From Cytospora piceicola (lineage: Eukaryota > Ascomycota > Sordariomycetes > Diaporthales > Cytosporaceae), in assembly GCA_023375675.1 (NCBI GenBank), contig JALQBC010000010.1:124001-188000 (forward strand): 64,000 nt of DNA, written 5' to 3'. Numbering within the stretch: position 1 is the stretch's first letter; the number at the start of each line of letters is the position of its first letter. Of this stretch, positions 22,261 through 35,071 are shown in pieces. The notes beneath the pieces were generated by a model that searched no databases, was not told where the DNA came from, and saw nothing but the letters and a program-made list of their open reading frames with translations. The position numbers and the translations under genes are program-made.

Positions 22261-23064
22261 TCACAGACTCTTTCCGAGGCGCGCGAATACGAGGTTTGGC
22301 AGCCTGATGTGTCCTCTCTGCTCCCAGTAGTTCCAAGCTCCAAGTATTCTCCGGACACGAGTCTCAAGGTTGGGGTAATTGGTCGCCGGCGACCATGCAA
22401 AGTCCGTCGGCGAGGAGAAGCTGGTCAGGATATCAAACTCGGAAAACAATTGCAAGTCATCATACCTGACAAAGCTATCAACGGTTTGGGGGCGGTCCAA
22501 AAGGACGATGTAGTCCTCGACCTGGCTGTCACGGTGGCCGATAGGACCGAAGAGATGAGCCTCGCACCATGTGTATTCCGGGTAACCCACAACAGAGAAG
22601 ATCTCGATGAGCTCTTCAGATAGAACCATGACGCGTCGAAGGCGCTTGAGTTGTAGCATCCGGGGACTGTCAGCATCGACAGCAGAGGGTGAGCGGAACA
22701 TCCGGCCGCGGTGGAAGCCCTGGAAGAAGAAGATGTCTCGGTCGAGGGATAGGTCCAAATCGAGGGCGTACTGCCCATCCTGTACCTTGAGCACCCTGTT
22801 AAAATCGTTAATGTTTTGAAAGCTCAAGAAGTTGTGGTGGTCGAGAAGGAGAGCAGGATAGGTGAGTCGCTTGACCTGGTCCCGGCTGAACTGCCACGTC
22901 CAGCGCAAGTCCGGAGCTCTGCCGCATCGAAAGTTGATATTGATAACTCTGGGAGAACATAGAATCCATTCCCAAATCTGGAGTCTAAGCTCTCCCGGGA
23001 GACTAAGAAGCCCTTCGACAAATGTGCTGTTGATATCAACAGGCTGTAGTGCAACATTGGCCAT
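22261..23064 (-). CDS. 2EXR-domain protein
   Basis: A single-exon 267-residue protein. The region around residues 15-35, LLSLPGELRLQIWEWIL, is the LP.ELR..IW hallmark of the 2EXR domain, a fungal F-box-like module of uncertain function. The rest is Leu- and aromatic-rich with no other recognised domain. Such genes are numerous in Pezizomycotina and vary among strains. An F-box-type adaptor role is possible but not shown by the sequence. Confidence 0.75.
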   Translation of the reverse strand: MANVALQPVDINSTFVEGLLSLPGELRLQIWEWILCSPRVININFRCGRAPDLRWTWQFSRDQVKRLTYPALLLDHHNFLSFQNINDFNRVLKVQDGQYALDLDLSLDRDIFFFQGFHRGRMFRSPSAVDADSPRMLQLKRLRRVMVLSEELIEIFSVVGYPEYTWCEAHLFGPIGHRDSQVEDYIVLLDRPQTVDSFVRYDDLQLFSEFDILTSFSSPTDFAWSPATNYPNLETRVRRILGAWNYWEQRGHIRLPNLVFARLGKSL

Positions 23065-23727
23065 ACTGTTGGATCATAAATGGCTTAACCAAGCTTTCAC
23101 GGGGTCCTTGTTTTCAGCGGATTGCAGCCATTGTCATATTTCGCACCTAACGGCCTGAGAACCTTGCCCATATATAATATAAAGTGTCTAAGGCGTAGAG
23201 GTAAGCGTCCCAGGCTGAATCCAAGGACTCAGTTTGATTGAATTCTTGGGTATTTGCCAAATGACACACTACACACATGTCTGACTTGGAAACTGTCAGC
23301 TCCTCAGGGAAACTGGTAACATCTACAAATTTTGAGTAATGACCAGTTGCACTTTCCCCCCAAACACTCAAACGGGTCAAGAAATGATTTTGCAACAAAA
23401 CCTGATGCTCCGGAGTTGTTCAATGTTGCCACCACTCTGAGTGCAAGTTGCCCCAGCTTAGCAGGTTATCATTGATCCTCTACTGCGATGCTTGATACCC
23501 CAGGAAATGGAAATTTCGGGACACTCTTGAAGTATCAGCCGTTGTAGCGGATAGATCAGAATGGATACAAAGTTGGATATCATTCATGCTCCTGTGTCCC
23601 TCACTCATGATCTCAAGGGGCACATGGGCTTGAACATTGCCCTCAAGCTTGCGAGTCCCAGTATATACCTACCAGAAGGGTGAGAGTCCAACTGGTCAAT
23701 ATGTTTTTGTATTGATAGTACCCCTCC
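23065..23727. other. Intergenic, no gene seen
   Basis: Between the 2EXR gene and the 3' end of the dehydrogenase. Only short unrelated frames are present. Confidence 0.45.
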
Positions 23728-24738
23728 TCAGAAGAACTTCAGCGGACACTTCATCCCTATAGCGTCCGACCTCTCCCTCACTAGCTGCTCTGTCAGCCGC
23801 ATCATCTGCTCAGCTAGCTCATCATTGTTTGCAAGCTCAGACCCTTCCTCAACCCTAGCAGGACCACAGATATACTGCCCGCTCCCCTCGGTCTTGGTCG
23901 CCGCGAACATGGCCGGGACACAGGCTTCAAACTGGGTCTTCTCAAAAGGCTTCATGAGCACGCTCATGGCATACCCGCCGAGCGGGTAAGCCTCGTGGAT
24001 ATCAAACGAAGTTGCTTTTGTGTCCACAAATCCCGGGTGTATACTGTTGATCAGGATCCGTGGCTGATCAGCCGCGGTAAGGTGGCTGGCGAGGTAGCGG
24101 GCGTAGAGCATGGTCGCCAGCTTGCTGCGTCCGTATTGGCCAGATGGGCCAAGATCCGTGTTGATCTCGTCCAGGCTCGCGAACTTGGTGTCCTTCGGGG
24201 CGGACGAATGGGCATTCGAGCCGAGATTAACGATACGAACCGTGTTCCCCGAGGCTGCTGTCTTCTTCATGGTAGGGAGGAGATGCGAGGTCAAGACGGC
24301 GTGCCCGATGTGGTTGATAGCCATGTGCAGGTCGACGCCATAGTCCGTGATCTGGGGGGTCATGATACCCCTGCCTGCATTGTTGATCAGGATGTCAAGC
24401 CTGTCGGTGCCAGACTTGATCTTCTGCGCTGTTTGTGCCACTGCCTTCCAGTCTTGTAGGTCGCAGCTTAGCCATTCCACTTTCTCAGAGGTTCCTGCGC
24501 CCATGTCTTTCTTGATGGAATCGATGGCTTCCGTGGCCACGTCCGCGGACTGTGAGAGAATGAAAAGCTTGGATATATTGTGCTTGAGCAATGTGTGCGT
24601 GCACCCATAGCCAATCCCCTGAGACCCTCCGGTAACCAGGGCTACTTTCCCTGTGAGGTCGGGGACTTCATCCAGCGAGAACTGTTCGTTTTTGGGAGCG
24701 AGAAAATGGCTGGGCCAAGTCAGTAGAGGCTCTCGTTA
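23728..24738 (-). CDS. Short-chain dehydrogenase/reductase, start unresolved
   Basis: Rossmann-fold SDR of the retinol-dehydrogenase-like fungal type. The coenzyme motif VALVTGGSQGIGYG lies upstream of the first in-frame ATG (24591), so that Met cannot be the true start. Later motifs are CDLQDW (cofactor specificity loop), LINNAGRG, the Ser in LGSNAH, and the catalytic YGRSK. The conserved N-terminal part reaches HFLAPKNEQFSLDEVPDL at about 24708-24650. Continuing upstream in frame gives a TAA at 24736-24738, beyond which an open frame with several Met codons continues to 24933. Either a small intron I could not place removes the TAA, or the 5' end is broken. NAD(P) oxidoreductase; substrate unknown. 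Confidence 0.78.
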
Positions 24739-25793
24739 CGAGGTTGAAGACTTTGGTACTAGCCTCCCAGTGAAGTTTTCATAAATTGTCGACTTGATTG
24801 TGTCCATCATGGCCATGTTTCGCACACAATGCTTTCTTGTGGCGGTGACGGTGACGGTACGGAGGTTAACGCGTGGTAACACTGTCTTAAACATTGTGTA
24901 TTGTAGGGAATAACTAACTACACCAGTCTCCATTCTACAGCACGATGTCTTCAGATATAGAGAATGGCATTATACTATTCGAGACTAGTTGCTTCTGATT
25001 AGAACTCAAAGTGGTGATATCATTGATTTTTGTCCGGATCAGCCGTATGGCGCTAAAAACCCACATGTGTAGACATCTCTCAGCCACCGACAATGAGAAA
25101 CGGTTCTACAGGCTCATATTGCTGTCACCGCCGGGTCATTAATATACAATCGCAAGGTTACTAGCTGATGAAGATGACTAGGGTTGCAAGTCAATGGCCT
25201 GGAATTCAGTGCCGGAACTGTATGGCCGCATAATGGCCTGCTAGCTCATGCTCAGTTCTAACCTTGCCTCCTTGTTTTTCTGGTCCTTGCAAGTCAGCAA
25301 AGGACACATGAATGGCAGACCAACGTTCACAGCATCCTTCGAAGCCTTACACGTGTGCACACTGGAAAAATGTTTCATGCATCAGGGAAATACAACGCCT
25401 AAAACACATAACGAGTGTTGTATCTGCCCGCAGCCAAAAACATCAATCATTGGATACCATCCTGTAGGGGCTCGACACCACTTTCCCATCAGCTTTCGCA
25501 GCGCCCCGGTCTGCAGGTCAAACCCGCCATATGTCCGTGGTTGAATTAAGGTAGATTCTGTCGGTATAAACAGTGTGGTTTCTTCAGCTAGAAGGATAGC
25601 TGAATCATGTGTCTATCTCAGTAAAGTAGCGCTACTTTATCTAGATGAGATCAACTTAAGCGCGCAATCAGTTCCAGTTTTCAAAGTACAATCAACCATC
25701 AGTCACGATCCGACATGTCAGGGAGAGTACCGAATGCCTTTGAGACGTGTGCAATGGCTACCACATTCGACCACCCTTCGAACATTTCGCCTT
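24739..25793. other. Intergenic with possible 5' exon of the dehydrogenase
   Basis: 24739-24933 (minus) may contain the dehydrogenase's first exon. The remainder, to 25793, has only short frames without recognisable similarity. Confidence 0.35.
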
Positions 25794-26684
25794 TTAGGCG
25801 AGGCAAAGAATGACAGCCTCGAGGGCTCGCTTAGTCTGGTTGATGTTGTAGACCTGGACAGAATCGATCCCAGCGGTCTCCTTGACGGGCGCATCATTGC
25901 CTCCAGGGTAGAGTGCGTCGCCGAAGAAGAGCATGTCGGCCTTGGGAATGCTGGAGAGCTCGGAGAGTCGTTCCATTCCGTAGGCCTTGTCGACGCCCGC
26001 CCGAGTGATGTCGATGGAGGTAGCACCACCGATGCGAACGGAAACGTGGGGGAGGATGGGCTGGAGGTCCTTCTGTATGAGGCGACGCTTCTCCTGCTTG
26101 GGGTCCCATGCCTCCTTGGGGATCAGAGGGGCTTGCTGGCTGCAGAGCACTTGGTTAGTAAGCTCTCAACTGGTGATTTTTTCATGATTGTTTCGAGATA
26201 GGCAATGCACCTTTTCTCTATAAGTGGATATTCCACAGTAATTTGGAAGTTTCATAGATCGAAGGGAGGAAGCCACTCACCCAAGAGCGGAGAAAGTAAT
26301 CTGGCTACCACGATCCTCGATCTGCTCTCCCCAGACCTCAGTGGGGGTGTAGCCAAGGCGGTCAATAGAGGCACGCAACTCCTTGATGATATGGGCACGG
26401 TCTTCGTCGGTGAAGAGGTCAGCGTACTTGCGCACCCAGCCACCGCCCTCGAAGCGGTAGAGTTTGGTGCCAGTGGTAGGCATTAGCCAGAAGCGTGAGT
26501 GGTCTGTTCCCTCGGGCAGGCGGCTGGCGACCTGCTTCTGAAACTGGGGCCAGTCACCGCCTGAGATGACGCAGATGTCGGCGACGTGGCTCAGACGGCC
26601 GAGGATGACTGCCATCTCATCGTCCAGGGCTTGTTTGCTCTCGGCGAGAGTGCCGTCAAGGTCGAAGGCTATCAGTCGCTTCAT
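25794..26684 (-). CDS. HAD-IIB phosphatase, phosphomannomutase-like
   Basis: Two exons, 26684-26281 and 26139-25794, separated by a 141-nt intron (GTGAGT...CTGCAG). Motif I is FDLDGTLAES at residues 6-15: the first Asp is the nucleophile and the second the acid/base. Motif II is CVISGGDW. The cap region contains GTKLYRF, and motif IV is FFGDALYPGGND near the C terminus, the GDxxxxGGND that binds Mg. This matches the HAD-IIB/eukaryotic-type phosphomannomutase fold. The overall length (about 249 residues) and wording, such as MKRLIAFDLDGTLAESK, resemble bacterial HAD-IIB hydrolases more than fungal Sec53, so acquisition from bacteria is possible. Probably a sugar-phosphate phosphatase or mutase. 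Confidence 0.83.
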
Positions 26685-28731
26685 GTTTGTTCTGTCACTG
26701 ATGAATTATTTGGGGTGTTCTGAAGCTGCCCAGACCACTAGTGATATCGACAAGGGATCAAAGGAGTGTGAGGATGCCCAGATGGGTCAAGTGGTAGGTA
26801 CCCTCCCAAGTGAAGTGTGTTGTTGGCCTGCAGTGCTGACAGCTGGCCTATTGGACGTCGTGGTCGTACAAAGGGTTAGGGTCTCTATGCTTGACACTTG
26901 GGTACTATGGTACTTGAGAGAGTATTCAACTTAGGTGTAGGCAATTAATGCGAAAGTACCTAGGTATATGTATATATACCTAGGTACATATATACATATA
27001 TATATATAATATAGCAGCCTGATATCGAGATACAGGGTTGGGGCCCCCAGCTCTCCAACGCGCCCGGCCACAGCGACCTCCACGATACAGTCCCAGATCT
27101 TCATAACCCAGCATGTTGACCGTTCAATGAAGAAATGTTTCAAATTATCCCAAGCTCCCTATCGCGCGAAGTCCGGCTTGGAGATAGCGGCCCTGACTAT
27201 TGGAGATATCGATACATATGCATCTTGCCCTACATATGTAAGCTGAAGATGAGCGTGAACCCACCGGCTGTGTTCTTTACAATGATATGTACAGGTACCT
27301 AAGCAAGATCATGAGCCCAAAGTCACCTTCTATCCACACCGGTGATGCTATTTCTGCACAGCTTATCGTAGCGGTGACTAAAGGCTTCTTTGGATGGGCC
27401 TCGAAGTCGTGGGCTGGCAGCAGTCCCATGTGGTTCGTACTCGGAAGACCTCACCTGCATCCCCAGTGCTACTACTATGGATGTATTGTGTATCTATCGC
27501 AGTGTGTTTTCCATGCTACCGTGCAGTAAGATGCGTGGGCTCCGAGATTACATTAGTGGAGAGGGCTGCAGGCTCCATCCAATGTCACCCAATATGGAGG
27601 TGGCTGGCCCAAGAATTACTATTGTTCCTTGAGCTTGCCACTCCGTCCTCCTTAGGTAGTTTTAAGGTACCTACTGTGTGCTGCAGTGGTAGTCCCGCCT
27701 GTGGATATTTCCCTCTTCTATCGAGTTACGCTTAATGCTCAAGTGCTGCTCTTGCTCGGGGTGGTATATGTAGGAAAACATCAGAACGTAAAAACAAGAT
27801 GTACTCTCATAGCCCTAACCGCATGCGACGAAGCCCCCCCCCCCCTCAAACGGTTGTACAAGTTTGATGGTTTCTGAGTCTTGATCTTTACCGCATGGAT
27901 GTAAAGTGTAATTGTCCCTTTGACCGGAGGAACCCATGAACCTTGCACACGTGTAACGGCATTGCATTGCTTCACTACAGTGGGGCACCCCTATGGGAGG
28001 GATGTCTAGCCCCCAGATTTCTTTTTGGTGGTATTTTGAGTGATCATGTTCTTGCTGGAAGCAAAGCCCCGTCCTCAGGCGCAGGCACCTGGGACATCCT
28101 TTTCCAGGAAAGATATCCCTAAAGGAGGGACCTCCTCGCTCCTGCCAATTTCCCGGTCAGGAGTAAATTCTGTGTATGGTCGATATGATATCTGGACATG
28201 GTTGTACTGGCACGTATGTTCCATAGAGGTGTCGAGTAGTGTCACACTGCAGATGCAGTGGCACGACTCGGAATTACAGTAGGAACACCATCCTGACTCG
28301 CGACATACGCGCCTGATGCGCTGCGATCCGGGGAGATAAACCAATGTTGGCTGATTTAATCTGCGTTCTACCGGTATACCGGTATACCGGGAATGCTGCG
28401 GTCGATGCTACACTACATGCCGCGGGCTGGGATTGTTGATGCTCGGTGTCCCAAACCCGCAGGCGACCTACCTTGGACTAGGTACGGATAACTCACTCAC
28501 ACGATGATAAGACGGAATATCTTTCTACAACAGAAAAGGTGTGGCAGGGCCCATATGGTCCATGCACGTCGTTTCTCAGCCACCCCACTTTCTTTTCAAC
28601 GTACATATTTATGGATCCATACGAGTGTGGTTGGTTCTGTGCTCCTTGTGTGCTTGATAAGTACCAAGTAGGCCATACAAAGTCTCTAGTATCCCTATCT
28701 TCCACCGCCCACATAGCTTTAAGCAGCCGGA
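26685..28731. other. Long intergenic region with short palindromes
   Basis: No gene is supported over about 2 kb. It includes interleaved GTACCTAGGTAT/TATATA palindromes at about 26955-27005 and a repeated ACCGGTAT block at about 28370-28392. A C10+ run lies at about 27836-27845. Confidence 0.45.
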
Positions 28732-30463
28732 ATGCCTCGTCTTAGAAAGGGGTAAGTGATCAGTCAATATCAAACGGAGTTGCTGCAACGACTAACTGAG
28801 ACTCTGCTGAAGACGCGCAGCTAGTTCCCGTACCAGAGCTACTGCAGACCTCTCAGTACATTCTCCAATCGACGACCCAGAAGCTATTCTTCGCCAGGGT
28901 CGGCGCAATCTGAGATCTGCAAAGGCCCAAGGAGGAGCCATTGTCTCTGTTTCGCCCGTCCGAGACGTGTTGGCCCTCGATCAACAGGTCGACAAGAACG
29001 AGATACTTGCAAACCCGGAAGCGCCTAGCCATTCAGACAGTGACCAGTGGGCTTTCCAGGAAAATATTCTATCCCGTTCCCGTCACTTGTCCAGTTCTCT
29101 GGATCCAGCTACAGAATCGCTTTCCTCTCCTGACGAGGATCCTCTGGCTGCTCTCTACAGACGCATTGGGTATTTGCCCCCACTCAACGAAGACACGCTT
29201 AAGCTTCTAAAGCAAGTGCTGTCAAACCCTAGCATGGGCTCAACCGGAGGCCGGATCAACACATCGGATGGGGAGAGGTATCGAGTGGGACTTAAGGATC
29301 GCAATGTGGCACTGGAGCCATGTCACGACGCCTTCCTGGACCACATTAAGTCGCTCTCTGTCAATGTATCAGATGAAACACAGTCGGAGAAAAAGCGTCA
29401 AAATGTCGCATGGAATCTAGACCTGAAGAAGGCCAAAGCCGACCCCCAAGAACCCGTGTTCCAGCGCACTGTTATGATGTCTATGATCGATCGACATCGG
29501 TTTATATATGATCAAGGGGACAACAAAGATCCTGTTCTCGACTTTACCGTTGAGAAGGTGTGGAGTTGCCGGCCTATGCCATCAATGGTTTTCTTGGATC
29601 CAGATGGAAAGTGTCTTCCGAGGCCGATGGCAGACCTTGCTATAGCATTTCGCCGGAACGCCGTCTTTCAAACCAAGTATTGGCAACAACTCCCTAACGA
29701 GTTGAGGGCGACGGTGTGCTACGAAGGACAAGGATTGGGGAAGGAGAATCGCGTCTTTCACTTCTTAACGATCGAATCGAAGAACACGTTCAAAACTTGC
29801 GACGACGAAGTCGGTGTTGGTCAGAGCCTGAACAATGCCACACAATCTCTACATAACATGTATGAGTTCTTCAGGGAAGCCGGTGAAGAGCACGTCCAAA
29901 CCTTTTTCGATAAGGTTAGAGTTTTCTCGGCTGTGTCAACAACTGGAGGCATCAAGATACGTGCTCATCGAGCTTGTCTAACAGAAGACGCCCGCCCCGA
30001 GCCTATAGATGACGCACAACCCGACGACATTCCTGCTATGTGTTCTATATTGGAGGATTACCCTTTGCAGTTCGTATATGATGACTTTTTTGAGACAGGC
30101 GGCTCCAATTTCTCCAGAGAGAAGGTGGTAAGCATTTTCGAGCAAATCATGGTTAGCTACGGAATCAAAGAGCTACGGGGCTACTTACAAAAGGCGGCCC
30201 AGGCAATTGAAGCAAAATGCCTCGACTACAAGAACAAATACGACCAGCGCTTATGGCGTGGCTTGGGCTATTACACGCATGGGCTGATTGTCGAAAAACG
30301 ACGGAGAGCTACTGCGTCGGCCGCCAGCCAAGCCAGCTATTCAACTCAGGCATCAAATCGCACCGTCAGAAAGGCAGTCAGGTCTACGAGACTTGAAGAT
30401 AGCGAACACCTGCTTGCCCAAGAGTCCCCCAACAAAAGGCCGCGTACAGAAAGGATGAGGTGA
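28732..30463 (+). CDS. Fungal PD-(D/E)XK nuclease-like protein
   Basis: Predicted 552 residues from a 20-nt first exon (28732-28751) and a long second exon (28825-30463). The intron has donor GTAAGT and acceptor AGCTAG, and only that acceptor keeps the frame open. The central region has the order expected of a PD-(D/E)XK fold: an acidic strand PMADLAIAF (Asp about residue 277), then FHFLTIESK (Glu about 324 and Lys about 326), then helices with GQSLNNATQSLHNMYEF. This resembles a large uncharacterised fungal family (DUF7924-like) that I recognise only approximately. The C terminus is basic and may be a nuclear signal (KRPRTERMR). Nuclease activity is unproven. Such genes are often strain-specific. 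Confidence 0.7.
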
Positions 30464-31104
30464 TACTAAGGATGGGTCTGTTATGACAATAATGTTGCAC
30501 GCAGAAATACGTTGGCATGGGTACGGAGGACCCTATTATGTTTGGGGTGGATGTTCCAAGTGATGATGGTTTGCACCCACCTGGGCACTTGTGAATTTTG
30601 GGAGTAAGGCGGAGCAAAGACACATGTAAATATGAGGGGTTCGTGGTAATCGGGGCACGGCTACTATGCTTGAGTAAACCAAGGAGATACTGTCACCATC
30701 CGGGACTGAACGGCAGCTGACTACATCAGAACCCGACTCCCTTCTACATAGCACCTGGGCATCACTAGAGTATACGAGCAGGTAGGGGTGTACAATATTC
30801 AAATTCAAAACGCCTTCTTTGGATATCTAGCCTCCTGAAATACAATACAAAGCCGCACTGAATAATGCAAGATGCCCCCCATATATCGTGGCTGGTACTT
30901 TTCCCCCTAGACACCGTCTACCCATCCGGTCATCAAAACCGCCCTCTAGACGATCAAAATCAGCGCTTCGCTTCGTCACGTCATCTATTTTTATCATCGT
31001 GCTCTCTCTCTCTCTCTCTCTCTCTCCCCCCCCCCCCCCCGTCGTTCTGATCCAACTTTTAATGCATGCACAGGCACTGGGGGCTTCTTAGAGTTTCTGC
31101 ATGA
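30464..31104. repeat. Intergenic with (CT)n/C-run microsatellite
   Basis: No coding sequence is supported. A (CT)n tract passes directly into a C17-type run at about 31001-31040, close to the 3' end of the sulfate-permease-like gene. Confidence 0.6.
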
Positions 31105-33754
31105 TCACTCAGCAACCGCCTCTCTCTCCGCCATTGTCCGCCCCCTCTCGCCGTGCACGACTGTCTCACCACCTGCCTCAACCTCAGTCAGTTTGAGAGC
31201 CTCCTGGACATCGTCCACGAAGTGCTCCTCCCCTCCCACGAGCTCTACGATGCCACTCCTCTGCATCAGCCGCCACACGCCGCTCTCCTTGCCCGGACAT
31301 CGGCTGAAGAAGACCCTCACACCCCTCTCGCGGTACGCCCGCACGATCTCCTCCAGGACCATCGTCCCCGACCCGTCGAGCGACGTGACGCCGTGGATGT
31401 CGAAGATGACGTTCTTGTTGCTGTCCTCGTGTCGTATCCTCGGCAGCGCAGGATGCGCCTTGCCCGTGCCATACATCTCCAGCCTCCTCAATCTCGTCTT
31501 CAACTCGCCCGTGTTGGCGAACGTCAACGGCTCGGGGATCTTGACGATCAGACAACCCTCGATGAACTCCAGGCGGTCGGGATGGTCCTCCGCGTTCTCG
31601 AATCTCGGTGTGCCCGGTACGCGGCCCAGAATTTGAATCCTAGGTCGGGTGGTGTGCCGAATCACCTGTAGCAGGGACAAGCCGATGCCGACCGCTATGC
31701 CCATGTTAAGAGAATAGAAGATGGTCGTCATGACGATGAGGAACATGAGCCCTAGCTCAGGCCAGGCGCCGATGCGGAAAAAGAATGCTACATCATGCGG
31801 TGCTTCTTCAACGAGGGACCAGGCGACTACTGTGATGAGGGAGGAAAGAACAGGTTTCTGCGAGAGAGGGTCAGTCCGAAATCCTAGCCAAGTCGTGATG
31901 TGACGCAAGGATCTGAGTCCGGGAAATTACGTACCGGAAGGTAGTAGAAGTAAGGCAGGACGAAGAAGATACAGATGACAGTCAAACCGCTCAAGAATAT
32001 CGAGCTCATCGGCGTCTTGCCGCCCGTCTGTTTGTTGACCTTACTCCTGCCGTAACCACCAAAGGCAGGCATGCTCATGAAGCAGGCGCCAACTAGGTTG
32101 GCCGTGCCCAGGGCAACAAGCTCACGGTTGGGGCTCAATTGAATGCCGGGAATCTCTTTGCTCGGACCCAGACTCTTGGCCGCAACGGACGACTCAAAGA
32201 AGCCCAGCAGCGCGATCAGGAAGGACGTTCCCATCGCATCTCGAATATGTGTCATGTACGAGAGCTGGAAGGGCCAACGGAAAGTAAAGACGTGGCCGGA
32301 AGCTGCCTTGATGTCGCCCATAATGGCGACACCCTTCTCCTCCCAATCAAGGCTGTAGCACAAAATGGCAGACAGGACGACAACCGCGAGGCGGTCGGGA
32401 ATGTAGGCTACGCCGGGATACCGCGGCTGGAGTTTTCGTTTCATTTCTCTGCAAATCGTCAGCATTTTTGCAAACTGCACAGGGAGGTTTCTGACGAGCG
32501 TGGTGATGGGCTGGAGCTTACCTGCAAGTCATGACAATTACAAAACTGGTGAGTGATATGACCGCAGTGAGCACATGTACGTTCCCAAGGTGGCTGAAGA
32601 TGAAGGACAACTTGTCTACGGTACTCCCATGCCCTACTCGATTTGCAGCCAACTTGGACAGTCCCAGCTCGGGCATCAACTGCTCCACAAAGATCACAAA
32701 GCCGATGGCCGAGATGAATCCACGCAGGAACGGCTTAGACAGGACGCTGTCAAGAAAGCCCAAGCGAAACAGGCCAGACAGCAAAATAGTGGCGCCCGCA
32801 GTGCCAGCGATAACACCACATATCCTGGCTTGCATGTCCGCATCGTCGTCGGAACCTCGCCCTAGATCTACACTTCCCTTGACGACACTGCCGACAAGTA
32901 GGGATCCCGGCGCCTCGGGGCCGAGAATCATCTGGGGGGAACTGCCTAGCAGAGCGTAGCAGAAAGGATTGAAGACAAAGGAGTATAACGCATTTATGGC
33001 CGGTACGTGGGCGAGGTTGTCGGCGAGGGAGAGGGCCATCGGCAGGTACATGCCGGCGATGGTCAGGGCGGCGATGAAGTCGCCCTTGATGTATGATAAC
33101 TTGTACTGGCGCATCCAGATCAGGGCTGGAAGATAGTAGGAAAGGTACCTATCCAGAACGGACTGTCAGCCTTGAATGGGCGCGCAACTTGCCTCTCGTC
33201 GAGGTCAACAGCGGCAGTCCGAGGGGAATGCTGCATAAGTATATATATACGCACATGAAGGCATTATCCTCCACTCCGTGCCTTTCCGCCAGCTCACTGG
33301 ACCTTCCCATGGTCTTGGTTCTCATACGCTTGGCCCATCTCCTCCTCCAGTCCGGCGCTCCCTTGGCCGATACATAGGCGACAACGCTGTCTATTATGGG
33401 CAGAGAGCTCTCGGACGAGTTTCCCAGCGACGGCGCACGAGAACCGCTCTGCGAAGCGTTATTAGAGGGTCCAAGGCTGTTGCTGGGACTCTCCGCTCGG
33501 GGGGAGAATGTGCCTTGGCCCCAGGGCCCTTCGTGGGCATCCCTCAACAGGGCTGTCGATTCCGAGGCTGCTTTCGCGTGGCTTGAGCGCACACCAGGAG
33601 CGGATGAGGAAGAGGAGGACGGGTCAGGATGAGAATCGATCGAGACTTCGGGCGAGGATTCTGGACTGGCGATGTAGCTCTGGCGCAGGCCACTGGGAGT
33701 CGAGGGGGCGTGGAGGTATGAACTGCCCGAGGGGGTTCGTGAATTAGAGTCCAT
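31105..33754 (-). CDS. SulP-family anion transporter with STAS domain
   Basis: A large SLC26/SulP protein. It has a long Ser/Pro-rich cytosolic N terminus (ATG 33754) with polar repeats, then a transmembrane core beginning KLSYIKGDFIAALTIAGMYLPMALSLADNLA, the SulP signature region. Conserved blocks include PQMILGPEAPGSLLVG, ESSVAAKSLG and MPAFGGYGRSKVNKQTGGKTPMSS. The C-terminal STAS domain carries IFDIHGVTSLDGSGTMVLEEI. Introns lie near 33240-33130, 32520-32450 and 31935-31860. The long N terminus and architecture resemble yeast Vsb1 (YGR125W), a vacuolar SulP-like transporter, more than the plasma-membrane sulfate permeases. Substrate assignment (sulfate versus another anion or basic amino acid) is not possible from sequence. 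Confidence 0.88.
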
Positions 33755-35071
33755 CTTCACGTCGTGGCATTGGGTCTAATGTCGTGTCGAGGGACCATGC
33801 GGGCAGAAGGCGCCGAATTTCGTCTGACCATATGTATGTATAGACCGTAGATCGCATAGACAACATGGGAGGAGAGAGTCGGCGTAGGGGGAGCGACAAG
33901 ATGGGATCAGAGGAGGGACTCGAGATGAGATGGATAGAAGGCGGGGGTCGCTCGGTAGTCCGCAAGTTTGACTCGCCTAGTCAGACAATAAAACAATAAT
34001 TGTTCTTAAGGCGAGATCGAGTAGCCCGTTAGTCAAGCCAGTCAGCGCATCAGCCAATGAAGGGTGCAGCAAAACTAAGACAAGGGAGAAACACGAGAAA
34101 GACTCTTGTTGTTGAACTGTCGAAATGTCGAAATGTAGATACTGTGGTTAGTGATAAGTACCACATTACTGGCCCAGTCTAGACTTTCCCAGGTGGCTAC
34201 GGCGGGTTTAAGCCGGGTGCGAAGCGATAACGGCCCGGCCTTGTAGGGCCCGGCAACAGCGGCAGAAGCGGCTACAGGGCAAGCTAAATTGGCGGTGACA
34301 GGATCCCCAGTGGTCCCCAGTGGCCCCGGGGGCCGTTAGGTAGTAAAATAAGCTAAATATCCAAGCCAGGTACCAGGTACCTAAGTATATAGTGCCCCTG
34401 TTCGTACCTAGATGTTGATAATTTGTACGAGCGATCACGTCGCACAGAGATCTGTTAATGTCAGGGCCAACGATATTCAATACATACGTATGTATATCCA
34501 GACACTACCTAGGTATTGATTCAACTAGGATATCATTATCTCAGCCAATTCTTAGATATGGCCAATCAGTTGTCGTTGTCGTTGTCGCCGAAGCCATGGC
34601 AACTCAACCTCAGAAGTCATTTGTGGCATCATGAAAATCAGGTAATTGGCGACTTCTTCGCGTACACACGAATATCTATATGTACATGAGAACAAGAACT
34701 GCGCCAGGCAGGATGAGGATAATACGCATAGTAGCTGCAACTAGTAGCCTTCCTTTGAACCCGAATGATCCCAGCCAAATCAGCCAAATCGTCTAACATT
34801 TAGACCAACCCATCACCAGTAGCCTGACATCCGTAACGCCCAGTGCCATCTTCCATACCAGTCCGGAGGGGTATAATGTCATATCCATCCATGAAATTTT
34901 GTCATCCATACTCCTGTATGTTGAAACAAGTGCCCTTCAAAGAACGCCCATGAACAAGTCCGTGCGCCATCAACCCAGACGCCTCATTCGACCTTACATA
35001 TCATAATAAACCTACCCTAGGGTAGACGAGGAACGTCCTCCTGGCACAACTTCTCACATAACATGCTCCCT
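33755..35071. other. Intergenic, no gene seen
   Basis: Promoter region of the SulP gene and the space up to the next gene's 3' end. It contains GTACCTAGGTAT-type short palindromes (about 34370-34515) and one perfect TACCCTAGGGTA at 35013-35024. No coding frame is convincing. Confidence 0.45.
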
